From Myxococcota bacterium (GTDB lineage Bacteria; Myxococcota; B64-G9), in NCBI GenBank assembly GCA_022710975.1, contig JAKLGA010000002.1, positions 496,001 to 560,000 of the forward strand: a stretch of 64,000 bases of DNA, written 5' to 3'. The notes beneath the pieces were generated by a model. The model ran no database searches and was not told the DNA's origin. It saw nothing but the letters and a program-made list of their open reading frames with translations. Shown in pieces: positions 23,582 to 33,828 of the stretch. Position numbers and translations under genes: made by a program. Positions within the stretch are counted from its first letter, which is position 1; each line of letters opens with the position of its first letter.

Positions 23582-25740
23582 GCTTGCCTCCCCATGTCGC
23601 CGAGCCGGGCTTCCTGGATGAGGGAGCCCACGTCCAGCACGAGGATGGTCTGCTGGCCCGCCAGGTTGGTGGCCCCGGCGATGCCCGGCACCTGGGCCAG
23701 CGAGGGGCCCAGGGCCTTGATGACGATGTCCTGCTGCCCGATCAGCCCGTCCACCACGATGCCCAGCCTGTTCTCGGCCAGGCCCACCACCACCACCTTG
23801 GTCTGGCCGTCCTCGCTGGGGGGCGCCGCCGGCAGCTCGAACAGCTCCTGCAGCCTCAGCAGCGGCAGCGTCGTGCCGCGCAGCTCCAGCACCTCGCGGC
23901 GGTCGAGGGTGCGCACGCGCTGCCCTGCCACCTCCAGGATCTCGATGACCGAGCTGAGCGGGATGGCGTAGATCTCCTCGCTGGTGCGCACCAGCAGGGC
24001 GCGGATGATGGCCAGCGTGATGGGCAGGGTGAGCAGCAGGCGGGTGCCCTGGCCCGGGACCGAGTGCATGTCGATCATCCCGCGCAGGTTGGCGATGTTG
24101 GTCTTGACGACGTCGAGGCCCACGCCGCGGCCCGACAGCTCGCTGACCTGGTCGGAGGTGGAGAAGCCCGGCAGGAACAGCAGGTTGAGCAGCTCCCGCT
24201 CGCTGAGCTCCGCGGCCCGCTCCCCGTCCACCAGGCCCCGCTCCATGGCCTTGGCCCGCACCCGGTCCAGATCCACGCCCCGCCCGTCGTCGGCCACCTC
24301 GATCACCACGTGGTTGCCCTTCTGGTAGGCGTCGATGCGGATCACCCCGGTCTCGCTCTTGCCCGCTGCGCGGCGCTCGGCCGGCGACTCCAGGCCGTGG
24401 TCGAGGGCGTTGCGCAGGATGTGCATCAGCGGGTCGGCCAGATCCTCGACGATCAGCTTGTCCAGCTCGGTGTCCGCGCCGCTCAACCGCAGCTCGACCT
24501 CCTTGCCGGCGGTGCGGGAGAGCTTGCGCACCATGCGCGAGAGCTTCTCGAAGTTCTGCCCCAGCGGCACCATGCGCACCTCCATGATGCCCGCCTGCAG
24601 CTCGTCCAGCCGGCGGCTGAAGGTGCGCGCCGCCTTGAACAGATCCACCGCCAGCCCGCTGAAGCCCTGCTCGGCCTTGAGCTGCTCGGAGATGGCCTGC
24701 ATGGCCGTGCGCACCAGGACCATCTCGCCCACGATGTTCATCAGGGAGTCGAGCTTCTTGATGTCCACGCGCACGGTCTGGCTGACGCTGCGCAGGCTCA
24801 CCGCGGCCAGGTCGGCCGGCGCCGGGGCGCGCTGCTCCGCGCCCTCGCCCTCGCCCTCGGCCTCGGCCTCCGCCCCGCCCGCCGCCGGCGGCGCGGCCGG
24901 GCGCGCGCGGCCCGGCGCGGGGGCCGGGGTGGCTGGAGGCGCGGGCAGATCGCGCAGCGTCGGCCGGCCCTGGGCGTCCCGGCGCGGGATGCGCTCCACG
25001 CGCGCCTCGAACGGCCGCACCAGGGCCTCGAGCTCCGCGGGCTCCATGCGCGCGCCCACCAGCAGGTCGAAGTCGATGGCCTGATCGTCGGCCGGGGCGG
25101 AGCTGGGCAGGGTGGAGATGAGCTCGCCGGCCGTCTTCAGCACGCTGGTCAGCTTGGCCAGGTGCTCGTCGAAGGACATCAGATCGAACGAGGCGCGCAC
25201 CCTGAAGAGATCCATGCCCCGCCGGATGTTGTCGACCAGCCGGTACTCCTCGTACTCGGTCAGCACGCCCAGCATGGCCGGCTCGAGCTCGACCAGCTCG
25301 AGCGGGTTGTCCTCCGCCCTGGCGCGCGCGCTCTCCAGGAGCTTCTCGAGCTGCTTCTTCAGCCCGGTCACCGTCCGCTTGGCCACCTTGGCGCCGCCGC
25401 TGGCCTCGACGATGAGCTGGTTGAAGAGCTCCACCGACTCGAACAGCAGGTCCAGCACCTCGGGCTCGATCGCCACCCTGCCCATGCGCAGGCCGTCCAG
25501 CAGGCTCTCGAGCGCGTGGGCGAAGTCGGACATGCCGCGCGCGCCGAACATGCCCGCCAGGCCCTTGAGCGAGTGGGCCGAGCGGAAGATGTTGTTGATC
25601 AGCTCGGGCTCGTGCTGGCCGCGCTTGCGGTTGTCGTCCAGCTTGAGCACGTCGCGGTTGAGGTGCTCGATGATCTCCTGGGCCTCGGAGAGGAAGTCCC
25701 CGAGCGCCTTCCCGCCGCTGGCGTCGCCGGGCTCGCTCAT
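23578..25740 (-). CDS. cheA: CheA sensor histidine kinase
   Basis: 720 residues from ATG 25740, overlapping the cheY stop as ATGA. Domains in order: Hpt/P1 with phosphorylatable His56 (FRSAHSLKG); a linker of about 150 residues with a second helical region; a Pro/Ala/Glu-rich disordered stretch (about 270-310); dimerisation P3 (VRVDIKKLDSLMNIVGEMVL); P4 HATPase with NALDHGLESPAERR, VADDGRGVD and GRGVGLDVVKTN; and a CheW-like P5 to the C-terminus. A clear CheY-binding P2 ferredoxin-like domain is not evident, which is unusual for flagellar CheA but common in alternative systems. No receiver is fused. It should phosphorylate the operon's CheY-like protein and CheB. Confidence 0.95.
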   Translation of the reverse strand: MSEPGDASGGKALGDFLSEAQEIIEHLNRDVLKLDDNRKRGQHEPELINNIFRSAHSLKGLAGMFGARGMSDFAHALESLLDGLRMGRVAIEPEVLDLLFESVELFNQLIVEASGGAKVAKRTVTGLKKQLEKLLESARARAEDNPLELVELEPAMLGVLTEYEEYRLVDNIRRGMDLFRVRASFDLMSFDEHLAKLTSVLKTAGELISTLPSSAPADDQAIDFDLLVGARMEPAELEALVRPFEARVERIPRRDAQGRPTLRDLPAPPATPAPAPGRARPAAPPAAGGAEAEAEGEGEGAEQRAPAPADLAAVSLRSVSQTVRVDIKKLDSLMNIVGEMVLVRTAMQAISEQLKAEQGFSGLAVDLFKAARTFSRRLDELQAGIMEVRMVPLGQNFEKLSRMVRKLSRTAGKEVELRLSGADTELDKLIVEDLADPLMHILRNALDHGLESPAERRAAGKSETGVIRIDAYQKGNHVVIEVADDGRGVDLDRVRAKAMERGLVDGERAAELSERELLNLLFLPGFSTSDQVSELSGRGVGLDVVKTNIANLRGMIDMHSVPGQGTRLLLTLPITLAIIRALLVRTSEEIYAIPLSSVIEILEVAGQRVRTLDRREVLELRGTTLPLLRLQELFELPAAPPSEDGQTKVVVVGLAENRLGIVVDGLIGQQDIVIKALGPSLAQVPGIAGATNLAGQQTILVLDVGSLIQEARLGDMGRQA

Positions 25741-26114
25741 GGTCCGCCCTTGAGGTACCGCGTCACCAGCTCCTGCAGCTGCGCAGGATCGAAGGGCTTG
25801 ACCAGGTAGTTGTTGGCGCCCAGGGCCAGCCCCCGCTCGCGGTCGCGCTGGCTGCCCTCGGTGGAGATGACGATCAGCGGGATCTTCGCGTAGCGGTCGT
25901 TCTCGCGGATGAAGCGGATCAGCTCCAGCCCGTTGATGTCCGGCATGTTGATGTCGGTGATGACCAGGTGGAAGGCCCGCCGCGGGAGCTCCTTGAGGGC
26001 CTCGAAGCCCGAGGCGGCCTGGACAGCGCGCACCCCGTCCAGCTCCTCGATCGTCGAGGAGATGAAGGCGCGCATGGAGGCGCTGTCCTCGACCACCAGC
26101 ACGTCGTAGTCCAC
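25737..26114 (-). CDS. cheY: CheY-like single-domain response regulator
   Basis: 125 residues from GTG 26114 with AGGAGG 6 bp upstream; longer in-frame extensions lack support. Complete receiver: acidic pocket Glu9-Asp10 (VVEDSASMR), phosphoacceptor Asp54 (ITDINMPDINGLEL), Ser/Thr pair in VISTEGS (84-85) and Lys106 (NYLVKPF). There is no output domain, so it acts by protein binding. It is the first gene of the operon, directly after the promoter region, and its stop overlaps cheA. No flagellar genes are nearby, so the output may be gliding or type IV pilus motility, or a non-motility function. Confidence 0.95.
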   Translation of the reverse strand: MDYDVLVVEDSASMRAFISSTIEELDGVRAVQAASGFEALKELPRRAFHLVITDINMPDINGLELIRFIRENDRYAKIPLIVISTEGSQRDRERGLALGANNYLVKPFDPAQLQELVTRYLKGGP

Positions 26115-26153
26115 GAGAACCTCCTGGCCGGGATCGAGCCGGAATTTCGGATA

Positions 26154-26182
26154 ATCTTTCCAGCCCTTGTCCGTAGAGTCAA
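26154..26182 (-). promoter_or_regulatory. candidate promoter of the chemosensory operon
   Basis: On the minus strand, TTGACT (26177-26182), 17-bp spacer, AAAGAT (26154-26159). The -35 is good and the -10 poor. The AT-rich GATTATC 3-9 bp further downstream is an alternative melting region. Confidence 0.35.
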
Positions 26183-26192
26183 GCGCCCCGGG

Positions 26193-26221
26193 TGGCCATC
26201 CGGGCCCGGTTCGGTTAGAGT
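26193..26221 (+). promoter_or_regulatory. promoter of thiouridylase-like gene
   Basis: TGGCCA (26193-26198), 17-bp spacer, TAGAGT (26216-26221). The leader is about 17 nt and contains GGTGGAGGTGA just before the start codon. It lies back to back with the che promoter region. Confidence 0.5.
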
Positions 26222-26244
26222 CCCCGGGGCGGGTGGAGGTGAGC

Positions 26245-27285
26245 GTGGGCGAGCGGAACCCGGGTCCTGGGCAGGCCGGCCTGGCGGTGGGCATCGCGTC
26301 CGGCGGGCTGGACAGCCTGCTGGCGGTCAAGGTGGTGCAGCGCCTGGGGTTCGAGGTGGTGGCGCTGCACTTCGTGATCGGCTTCGAGTCCGCGCACCTG
26401 CGCGGCTTCATCGAGCGGCCGGACGAGCCGGCGCGGGCCTCGCCCGCCCTCCTGGCCACCGGGGCCCGGGTTGAGGTGCACGACGTGCGCGCCGGGTACC
26501 TGCCGCTGCTGGCCGACCCACCCTGCGGCTTCGGCTCCCAGTGCAACCCGTGCATCGACTGCCACGCGTTCATGCTGGCGCAGGCCGGCCAGCGCATGCG
26601 CGCCCTGGGCGCGGCCTTCGTCTTCTCCGGCGAGGTGCTGGGCCAGCGGCCCATGAGCCAGAACTCCCAGTCCCTGGTCCGGGTCGCGGAGCGCAGCGGG
26701 CTCGGTGACCGCCTGGTGCGGCCGCTCTCCGGCGCGCTCCTGCCTCCCACGGCGCCCGAGCGCGAGGGCGTGCTGCGGCGCGCGGACCTGCTCGACCTGT
26801 CCGGCCGCGGCCGGCAACGCCAGCAGGCCCTGGCCATGGAGCTCGGGGTGCGCGACTACCCCTCCCCGGCCGGCGGCTGCCTGCTGACCGATCCGCAGTA
26901 CTGCGTGCGGCTCCGGGACCTGTTCGCCCGCCGGCCCGGGCGCCTGCTGCGGGTGGACGATCCGCTGCTGCTGTTCGTGGGCCGGCACCTGGTGCTGCCC
27001 TCGGGGGCCAAGGTGGTGATCGGCCGGCGCGACGAGGAGAACGGGGTGGTGGCCCGCTACGCCCCCCGGGGGCTGGTGTTCGAGGCCGTGGAGCAGAACG
27101 GCCCGACCGCCTTCCTGGAGGGCGCCCCCCCGGACCAAGACGTGCTCGACGTGGCCCGCCTGGTGGCGCGCTACGGCCAGGGGCGCGGCCTGCCGCGGGT
27201 GGCCATCCGGGTGAGCGCCCCGGACGGCTCCACGCGCGTGCTGGAGGTCGAGCCCGGCACCCCCGAGGGCTGCCGGGTGCTCTGA
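26245..27285 (+). CDS. PP-loop thiouridylase-like (TrmU/MnmA-related) protein
   Basis: 346 residues; GTG 26245 is preferred (GGAGG 5 bp upstream), with in-frame GTGs at 26233 and 26239 as alternatives. The N-terminal GIASGGLDSLLAVKVVQRLG is a PP-loop ATP-pyrophosphatase motif. CNPCIDCHAFMLAQA and GEVLGQRPMSQ are typical of TrmU/MnmA-related proteins, where the CxxC Cys and PP-loop support tRNA 2-thiouridylation. The C-terminal half differs from MnmA: it has DYPSPAGGCLLTD and a beta-rich region as in the deltaproteobacterial TrmU-like proteins. Probably activates a substrate by adenylation for sulfur insertion; the true substrate is uncertain. It is divergent from the che operon. Confidence 0.75.
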   Translation: MGERNPGPGQAGLAVGIASGGLDSLLAVKVVQRLGFEVVALHFVIGFESAHLRGFIERPDEPARASPALLATGARVEVHDVRAGYLPLLADPPCGFGSQCNPCIDCHAFMLAQAGQRMRALGAAFVFSGEVLGQRPMSQNSQSLVRVAERSGLGDRLVRPLSGALLPPTAPEREGVLRRADLLDLSGRGRQRQQALAMELGVRDYPSPAGGCLLTDPQYCVRLRDLFARRPGRLLRVDDPLLLFVGRHLVLPSGAKVVIGRRDEENGVVARYAPRGLVFEAVEQNGPTAFLEGAPPDQDVLDVARLVARYGQGRGLPRVAIRVSAPDGSTRVLEVEPGTPEGCRVL

Positions 27286-27326
27286 ACCCGCTGTGTCTTT
27301 TTTCGCCTCGAGGAAAAAAAACGCAC
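27286..27326. other. AT-rich inverted-repeat tract
   Basis: Within a GC-rich region, a run of six T (about 27298-27303) and a run of eight A (27313-27320) flank GCCTCGAGG. The symmetrical arrangement could fold as a hairpin after the thiouridylase-like gene, or mark a recombination junction. GAGGAA before the A-run is also placed to serve as ribosome site for the frame at 27327. Confidence 0.45.
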
Positions 27327-27464
27327 ATGATGATCCAGCGCCACCTCGAGGCCTCGATCCGCGCCGACCTGGCCGAGAAGCTGGCCCTGGGCGGCAAGCG
27401 CGACTTCCTGCGCGACGGCACCCGCGTGCTCCCCGCCGAGCGCTTCCTGGCCGGGTTGATCTGA
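27327..27464 (+). pseudogene. probable internally deleted AAA ATPase remnant (45 codons)
   Basis: ATG 27327 to TGA 27464 encodes 45 residues. The first half (IQRHLEASIRADLAEKLAL) resembles the start of the AAA/DUF4143 ATPase family, where a P-loop should follow after GG. Here GGK passes straight into RDFLRDGTRVLPAERFLAGL, which looks like the extreme C-terminus of the same family. The P-loop, Walker B and DUF4143 regions are absent. The reading frame is kept across the junction, so it may still be translated. The interpretation as an in-frame deletion remnant rests on recalled family patterns. A small functional protein is the alternative. Confidence 0.45.
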
Positions 27465-27481
27465 CCCTCCACGGCAAGGGC

Positions 27482-28494
27482 TCACTGCACCAGCAGGAAG
27501 TCCCGCTCCTCGAGCTTCCCGGCGGCGGCGAGGTGGCGGCGGATGTTCTCGTGGCCGCCCACCGCCCCCACCGCGCCCAGCAGGAAGGGCAGCTCGGGCG
27601 CCGAGGCGGCCTCGGGGCCGAGGACCGGGGCGCCCTCGATCGTCCGCCCGATCTTCCTGCGGTCCACGTCCAGGAAGAGCGCCACCTCGACGCCAGCGCC
27701 TGCCAGAAGCCTCGCCCAGCGCCGGCCGTTCTCGCCCGCCCCCCACAGGGCCACCCGTCCCCTGCCCCGCAGCGGGCCGGCGAGCAGGTGCTCGAGCTTG
27801 AGCCTGCGGTGGGCCTCCGGGGCGTAGCGCGGATCCTGGCGGGTCAGGCGCCCCTCCCGCTCGCGCCAGGCCAGCAGCACCCGCGGCAGCTTGTCGAGCG
27901 CGAGCCCCGCGCCCAGCAGCCGCAGCCACAGATCGTAGTCCTCGGGGAAGGGCCCGTCCCGGTAGCCGCCCACGCCGGCGAGCGCCGAGGCCCGCAGCAT
28001 GACGCTCGGGTGCGCCAGCGGACTCTCCACGAACCGCTCGCGGCGCAGCTCCTCCGGCCGCACCAGCCCGTTCAGCCAGCGCTCGTACCGCAGCCAGCCT
28101 GGCCCCAGCCGGTGGCGGGGGAACAGGCGCACGCGCGCGCCCGTGCCGGCCAGCTCCGGGTGGGCCTCGAGGTGCTCACGCTGCAGGCGCAGGCGCTCCG
28201 GGTGGCACACATCGTCGGCGTCCATGCGGGCCAGGAGCGGGGCCCGGGCCTCGCGCCGGGCGAGCTCCAGGGCCGCGACCAGCCCCGCCCCGCCCGTGGA
28301 CAGCACCCGCACCCGGCCGTCCCCGGCCGCGGCCCGCGCGAGCAGCTCGGCGCTCCCGTCCCGGGAGCCGTCGTCCACGGCCAGCAGCTCGAAGTCGGCC
28401 AGGGTCTGCCGCCGGAGGCTCTGCAGCGCGGCCGGGAGGGTCGACAGCCCGTCGCGCACGGGCAGGAGCACGCTGACGAGCGGCGCGCGCGGGC

Positions 28495-28498
<4 letters not shown>
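27482..28498 (-). CDS. family 2 glycosyltransferase with C-terminal nucleotide-binding-like domain
   Basis: About 338 residues if translation begins at CTG 28498, which overlaps the upstream stop as CTGA and has GGAGG 10 bp upstream. The first in-frame ATG/GTG/TTG is GTG 28471, and using it would cut through the first beta-strand (PLVSVLLPV). GT2 features: VDDGSRDGS, LARMDADDVCHPERL (DxD) and EDYDLWLRL. After about residue 245, VALWGAGENGRRWARLL and FLDVDRRKIGR form a Rossmann-like segment similar to sugar-modifying or PglD-type N-terminal domains. It transfers a sugar from a nucleotide donor; acceptor unknown. It is coupled to an NtrC-type regulator, an odd pairing. Confidence 0.8.
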
Positions 28499-29943
<1,445 letters not shown>

Positions 29944-29999
29944 GCGTCCTCTCGAACCCCCCGCGTCCGCTCCGGATTCCCGCGGGCTCCGCTCCGGCC

Positions 30000-30028
30000 A
30001 CGCTACGAGCCGGACCGCGGGCTGTCAA
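30000..30028 (-). promoter_or_regulatory. promoter of ntrC-like/glycosyltransferase unit
   Basis: On the minus strand, TTGACA (30023-30028, perfect), 17-bp spacer, TAGCGT (30000-30005). The predicted leader is about 50 nt. One of the best promoters in the window. Confidence 0.75.
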
Positions 30029-30040
30029 GCCGGGACGGGG

Positions 30041-30069
30041 TAGGCAGCCGCCCCGCGCCGTGGTACTGT
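30041..30069 (+). promoter_or_regulatory. candidate promoter of MopE-motif lipoprotein
   Basis: TAGGCA (30041-30046), 17-bp spacer, TACTGT (30064-30069), 33 bp before ATG 30103. Moderate match; divergent from the ntrC-like promoter with 12 bp between their -35 boxes. Confidence 0.45.
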
Positions 30070-30102
30070 CGGGTGTCCACAGAACCAGCGCGGAGGACGG
30101 GG

Positions 30103-33100
30103 ATGGCTGCGCTCCGGAAGGTCACCATCGCGTGGGCGGTGCTCGGGGGTCTCCTGGCCGGCTGCGACGACAGCTCGCCGTGCCGGAGCGAGTGCGGGGA
30201 CGGGGTGATCGCCTGCCAGGAGGAGTGCGACGATCGCAACCGCGTGGACGGCGACGGCTGCTCGGCGGACTGCCGGGACGAGGCTTGCCTCGACCAGGAC
30301 GGGGACGGGCACCCGGCCGAGACCTGCGGCGGGGACGACTGCGACGACCAGCAGGCGGGCACTCACCCGGGCGCGCCGGAGTCGCTGAACGACGGGGGCT
30401 GCGAGAACGGGCTGGACGACGACTGCGACGGGTTCACCGACGCCCTGGACCTCGGCTGCTGGCCCTGCTTCTCCGACGCCGAGTGCGACGATCTCGACGT
30501 CTGCAGCGGGGTGGAGACCTGCGCCTCGGGCGCCTGCCTGGCCGGCGAGCCCCTCGCCTGTGACGACGGCCTGTTCTGCAACGGGGCCGAGGGCTGCGAC
30601 CCGGCGCTCGGCTGCCAGCCCGGCGCCCTGCCCTGCCCCGCGCCAGGCCCCTGCGTGCGTTGCCGGGAGGAGCTGGACACCTGCCTCGAGGCGGACGGGA
30701 CGCCCTGCGACGACCACGACGGCTGCACCACCTCCTCGGCCTGCCAGGCCGGGGCCTGCGCGCCCGGGCCCAGGGACCTGGACGCGGACGGCGACGGGTT
30801 CGTGGAGGAGGAGTGCGGCGGGGACGACTGCGACGACCAGGCCGCGGCGGTGAACCCCGGGGCGGCCGAGTGGTTCATCGACGCGAGCTGCCACGACGGC
30901 GTCGACAACGACTGCGACCAGGGCACCGACGCGGAGGACATCGGCTGCTGGGACTGCCTGGACGACGCGGAGTGCGACGACGGGGTCTACTGCAACGGGC
31001 GGGAGCTGTGCGGCCAGCACCTCGGGTGCCTGGAGGGCGTCCCGCCCTGCCCCGGGACCGAGTGCAACCGCTGCCAGGAAGACCCGCGCACCTGCCTCGA
31101 CCCGGAGGGCACGCCCTGCGGCGACGCCACCATCACGGCCTGCGACGGCGCGGACACCTGCGACGGTCAGGGGGCCTGCCTGGCCCGCCTGGCCGCGGAC
31201 GGCCAGCCCTGCGACGACGGGACGGTCTGCAACGGCGCCGAGCGCTGCCTCTCGGGTGCGTGCCAGCCGGGCGAGCCGCTGGCCTGCGACGACGGGCTCT
31301 ACTGCAACGGCCCGGAGAGCTGCGACCCGGCGCTCGGCTGCCAGCCCGGCCTCCCACCCTGCGCCGAGGCGGAGTGCAACCACTGCCAGGAGGATGGGGA
31401 CTCGTGCCTCGATCCGGAGGGCACGGCCTGCGGGGAGCCCGCGGTCGCCCAGTGCGACGGCGCGGACACCTGCGACGGCCTGGGGAGCTGCGATCCACGC
31501 CACCTCGCCGCCGGGACGCCATGCGATGATGGCGAGCCCTGCAGCACGCACGACACCTGCCTGGAGGGGGCCTGCCTGGCCGGACCGGTGGACCTCGACG
31601 CGGACGGCGACGGCTTCGTGGCCGAGAGCTGCGGCGGGGACGACTGCGAGGATGGAGCGGCCTGGGTGAACCCGATCGCCCTCGAGGGCGACTTCCCCGA
31701 GGAGTGCGCGGACGGCGCGGACGACGACTGCGACGGCTTCCTGGACCGGCTGGACCAGGGTTGCTTCGGCTGGCAGCACCGCTGGACGGTTGCGTTCGAC
31801 CGTGAAGTCAGGGCAATGACCGTGGAGGGCGGGAAGGTCTACGCAGGCGGAGCATTCCGATCGGTTTCCCAGCTCACTGGGATGTTCGGGGTGGTCAACC
31901 TATCAGATTCCAGTCTGGAGCCGACCACACCCAAGATCGAGGGGAGAATCCGCTCCATCGCACCAGATGGGAATGGTGGCTGGTACATCGCCACCGACGA
32001 CGAGGCAACCGTGGATGGGGTGCTCTGGGGACCGTGGCTCCATCTCCAAACCGACGGGACCCCCGACGAGAACTGGAGACCAGCACTGGCCGAACAGTAC
32101 TGCCTCGTCCATGCCGGTGGATCGGTCTTCGTCGGCGGCGGCTTCACCAGCATCGGCGGAGACTGGGGTTACCAATACCTCGCTGCGTTCGATCCCGTGA
32201 CCGGTGCCCCACAGCCATGGCAGCCTGATCTCGACGGATACGTGAGCGATCTCTATTCCTTCGGCGACACCCTCATCGCCGTCGGTGGGTTCACCCACGT
32301 GGGAGGAGTGAGCCGCCAGGGGATCGCGGCATTCGACACAACGACCCACGAGCTCCTGCCGCTCTCGATCTCACACTCGGGCAGCATCGATGATCTGACG
32401 GTGCTCGGCGACACCCTCTACCTCGCAGGAGACTTCACCAGAATCCAGGGGCAGTTACGCACCAACGTGGCTGCCGTGGATGCATCGTCAGGTGAACTGC
32501 TCGCCTGGCAGCCCGAGATTGTCGACCGTGAGGTCTGGGCGATCTCGGCGTCGGGCTCCACGGTCTATGTCGGAGGCCCGTTCGAGGAAGTGAACGGCCA
32601 GCCCAAGCCATACATCGCCGCACTCGATGCCAGCACCGGCGAGCTCCTGCCCTGGTCGCCACCGGCGCTGTTCCACGTGTTTACCATCCTGGCCACCGAC
32701 GTCGCCGTGCTTGTAAATGGGACTTTCCAGCAGGCCGATGGGCTCATGCGTACCCACCTCGTCGCGTTGAGACCGGACACAGGCGAGCTCGTCGAGGAGT
32801 TTCCCCAGACCAATGGCGACATCACGGAGATCGCCGTCCAGGGGAACAGGGTCGGGCTGGGGGGACTCATTTCTCGATTCGGCGCAAGTGCCCGGACCAC
32901 CCTGGCTGCTTTCTCGCTTGCCACAGGGGAGCTACTGGAATGGAGCCCGATACCTACGCAACCCGCTGGAGAACCAGCCCCCGCGGTGCTCAACCTGGCA
33001 GCCTATGATGGGAAGGTCTACTCCGGCAGCCAGTCTCTCAGACAAGGGCCCTGCTTCCGCGCACTCGACGGCGCCACCGGGCAGGATCTCTTCACCCACC

Positions 33101-33828
33101 CCGACCTTGCGCTGGGCTGCGAGCTCCAGGGGATGGACCGCAAGGGATCGACTCTCTACCTGGGTGCGGCGATTGGCGGATACCACAAGTATGCACTCGA
33201 CCTCGCCACGGGTAGCTGGCTGCCGTGGTCCCCGGTCACTTTCGGTAACTCAATCGTTAGCATCACGGTGGCAGATGGCCCGGTGTTCATGGTCACGCCC
33301 ATGTTCAATGCAGGGGGCTACTACACGAGCCTGGTTGCCTATGACCTCCAGAGCGGGGACATGCTGGACTGGAGACAGTCTACCGAGTACTTCAACCTGT
33401 TCGCGAAAGCAGTCGGGACCGATGCCGTCGCGATCAAGAGCTTCTACGAGCGATGCGAGTCTGGAACCTATGCACCTCGGAATTGTGGCTTGGTTCGTTA
33501 CAGCGGCACCACCGGTGAAGAACTCTGGCGCAACTATGACTTCTCCCACGGTCGCACGCTGGACCTGATTGCGCCAGACCTCTTGTTGGTAGGAGCCAAT
33601 GTATGGGTGCCGGTTGAAGGTACACCGTACTTCTTCGATTCCTACCGATTGGTCGGTGTCGATGCGACAACCGGCGAGATGGCGGAGTGGTTTGGGTCGC
33701 AGATCAACGTGGCGGACGTCATCGAAGTTGGCGAAGGCTACGTGCTGCTCAGTAGGGCTGAATACTCACAACAGACTGCCACCTACTACCTGGAAGCATA
33801 CGAACTGGTGCCTCCCTACCCCCAGTAG
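30103..33828 (+). CDS. chimeric lipoprotein: Cys-rich/MopE metal-binding repeats plus beta-propeller-like domain
   Basis: 1241 residues from ATG 30103 (CGGAGGA upstream); signal peptide with lipobox LLAGC (Cys about 21). Residues 25-60 form a myxobacterial disulfide repeat (CGDGVIACQEECDDRN). Three MopE-type metal-binding motifs (CGGDDCDD/CEDG followed by DDDCDG) lie near residues 76, 237 and 510, separated by Cys-rich repeats of which some are near-duplicates (CDPALGCQPG twice, CDGADTCDG twice). From about residue 565 the protein changes to repeated beta units of roughly 45-50 residues (VYAGGAF, LYLAGDF, VYVGGPF, AALDASTGELLPW), typical of a beta-propeller. Composition also changes there: about 70% GC before nt 31780, roughly 53-60% after. 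Surface or periplasmic metal binding is inferred. Confidence 0.82.
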   Translation: MAALRKVTIAWAVLGGLLAGCDDSSPCRSECGDGVIACQEECDDRNRVDGDGCSADCRDEACLDQDGDGHPAETCGGDDCDDQQAGTHPGAPESLNDGGCENGLDDDCDGFTDALDLGCWPCFSDAECDDLDVCSGVETCASGACLAGEPLACDDGLFCNGAEGCDPALGCQPGALPCPAPGPCVRCREELDTCLEADGTPCDDHDGCTTSSACQAGACAPGPRDLDADGDGFVEEECGGDDCDDQAAAVNPGAAEWFIDASCHDGVDNDCDQGTDAEDIGCWDCLDDAECDDGVYCNGRELCGQHLGCLEGVPPCPGTECNRCQEDPRTCLDPEGTPCGDATITACDGADTCDGQGACLARLAADGQPCDDGTVCNGAERCLSGACQPGEPLACDDGLYCNGPESCDPALGCQPGLPPCAEAECNHCQEDGDSCLDPEGTACGEPAVAQCDGADTCDGLGSCDPRHLAAGTPCDDGEPCSTHDTCLEGACLAGPVDLDADGDGFVAESCGGDDCEDGAAWVNPIALEGDFPEECADGADDDCDGFLDRLDQGCFGWQHRWTVAFDREVRAMTVEGGKVYAGGAFRSVSQLTGMFGVVNLSDSSLEPTTPKIEGRIRSIAPDGNGGWYIATDDEATVDGVLWGPWLHLQTDGTPDENWRPALAEQYCLVHAGGSVFVGGGFTSIGGDWGYQYLAAFDPVTGAPQPWQPDLDGYVSDLYSFGDTLIAVGGFTHVGGVSRQGIAAFDTTTHELLPLSISHSGSIDDLTVLGDTLYLAGDFTRIQGQLRTNVAAVDASSGELLAWQPEIVDREVWAISASGSTVYVGGPFEEVNGQPKPYIAALDASTGELLPWSPPALFHVFTILATDVAVLVNGTFQQADGLMRTHLVALRPDTGELVEEFPQTNGDITEIAVQGNRVGLGGLISRFGASARTTLAAFSLATGELLEWSPIPTQPAGEPAPAVLNLAAYDGKVYSGSQSLRQGPCFRALDGATGQDLFTHPDLALGCELQGMDRKGSTLYLGAAIGGYHKYALDLATGSWLPWSPVTFGNSIVSITVADGPVFMVTPMFNAGGYYTSLVAYDLQSGDMLDWRQSTEYFNLFAKAVGTDAVAIKSFYERCESGTYAPRNCGLVRYSGTTGEELWRNYDFSHGRTLDLIAPDLLLVGANVWVPVEGTPYFFDSYRLVGVDATTGEMAEWFGSQINVADVIEVGEGYVLLSRAEYSQQTATYYLEAYELVPPYPQ
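30549..31350 (+). repeat. intragenic duplicated modules
   Basis: Segments near 30549-30625 and 31278-31355 encode nearly the same module (LACDDGL, then CNG, then CDPALGCQPG) and share long identical DNA stretches. A second pair near 31097-31170 and 31415-31490 encodes LDPEGT, ACG and CDGADTCDG. This indicates tandem module duplication inside the gene. Confidence 0.6.

Noticed and set aside
26115-26244. Sigma54 promoter for the che operon or its neighbour
   Set aside because: No GG-N10-GC pair with the right TGGC/TTGC context could be found in this gap.
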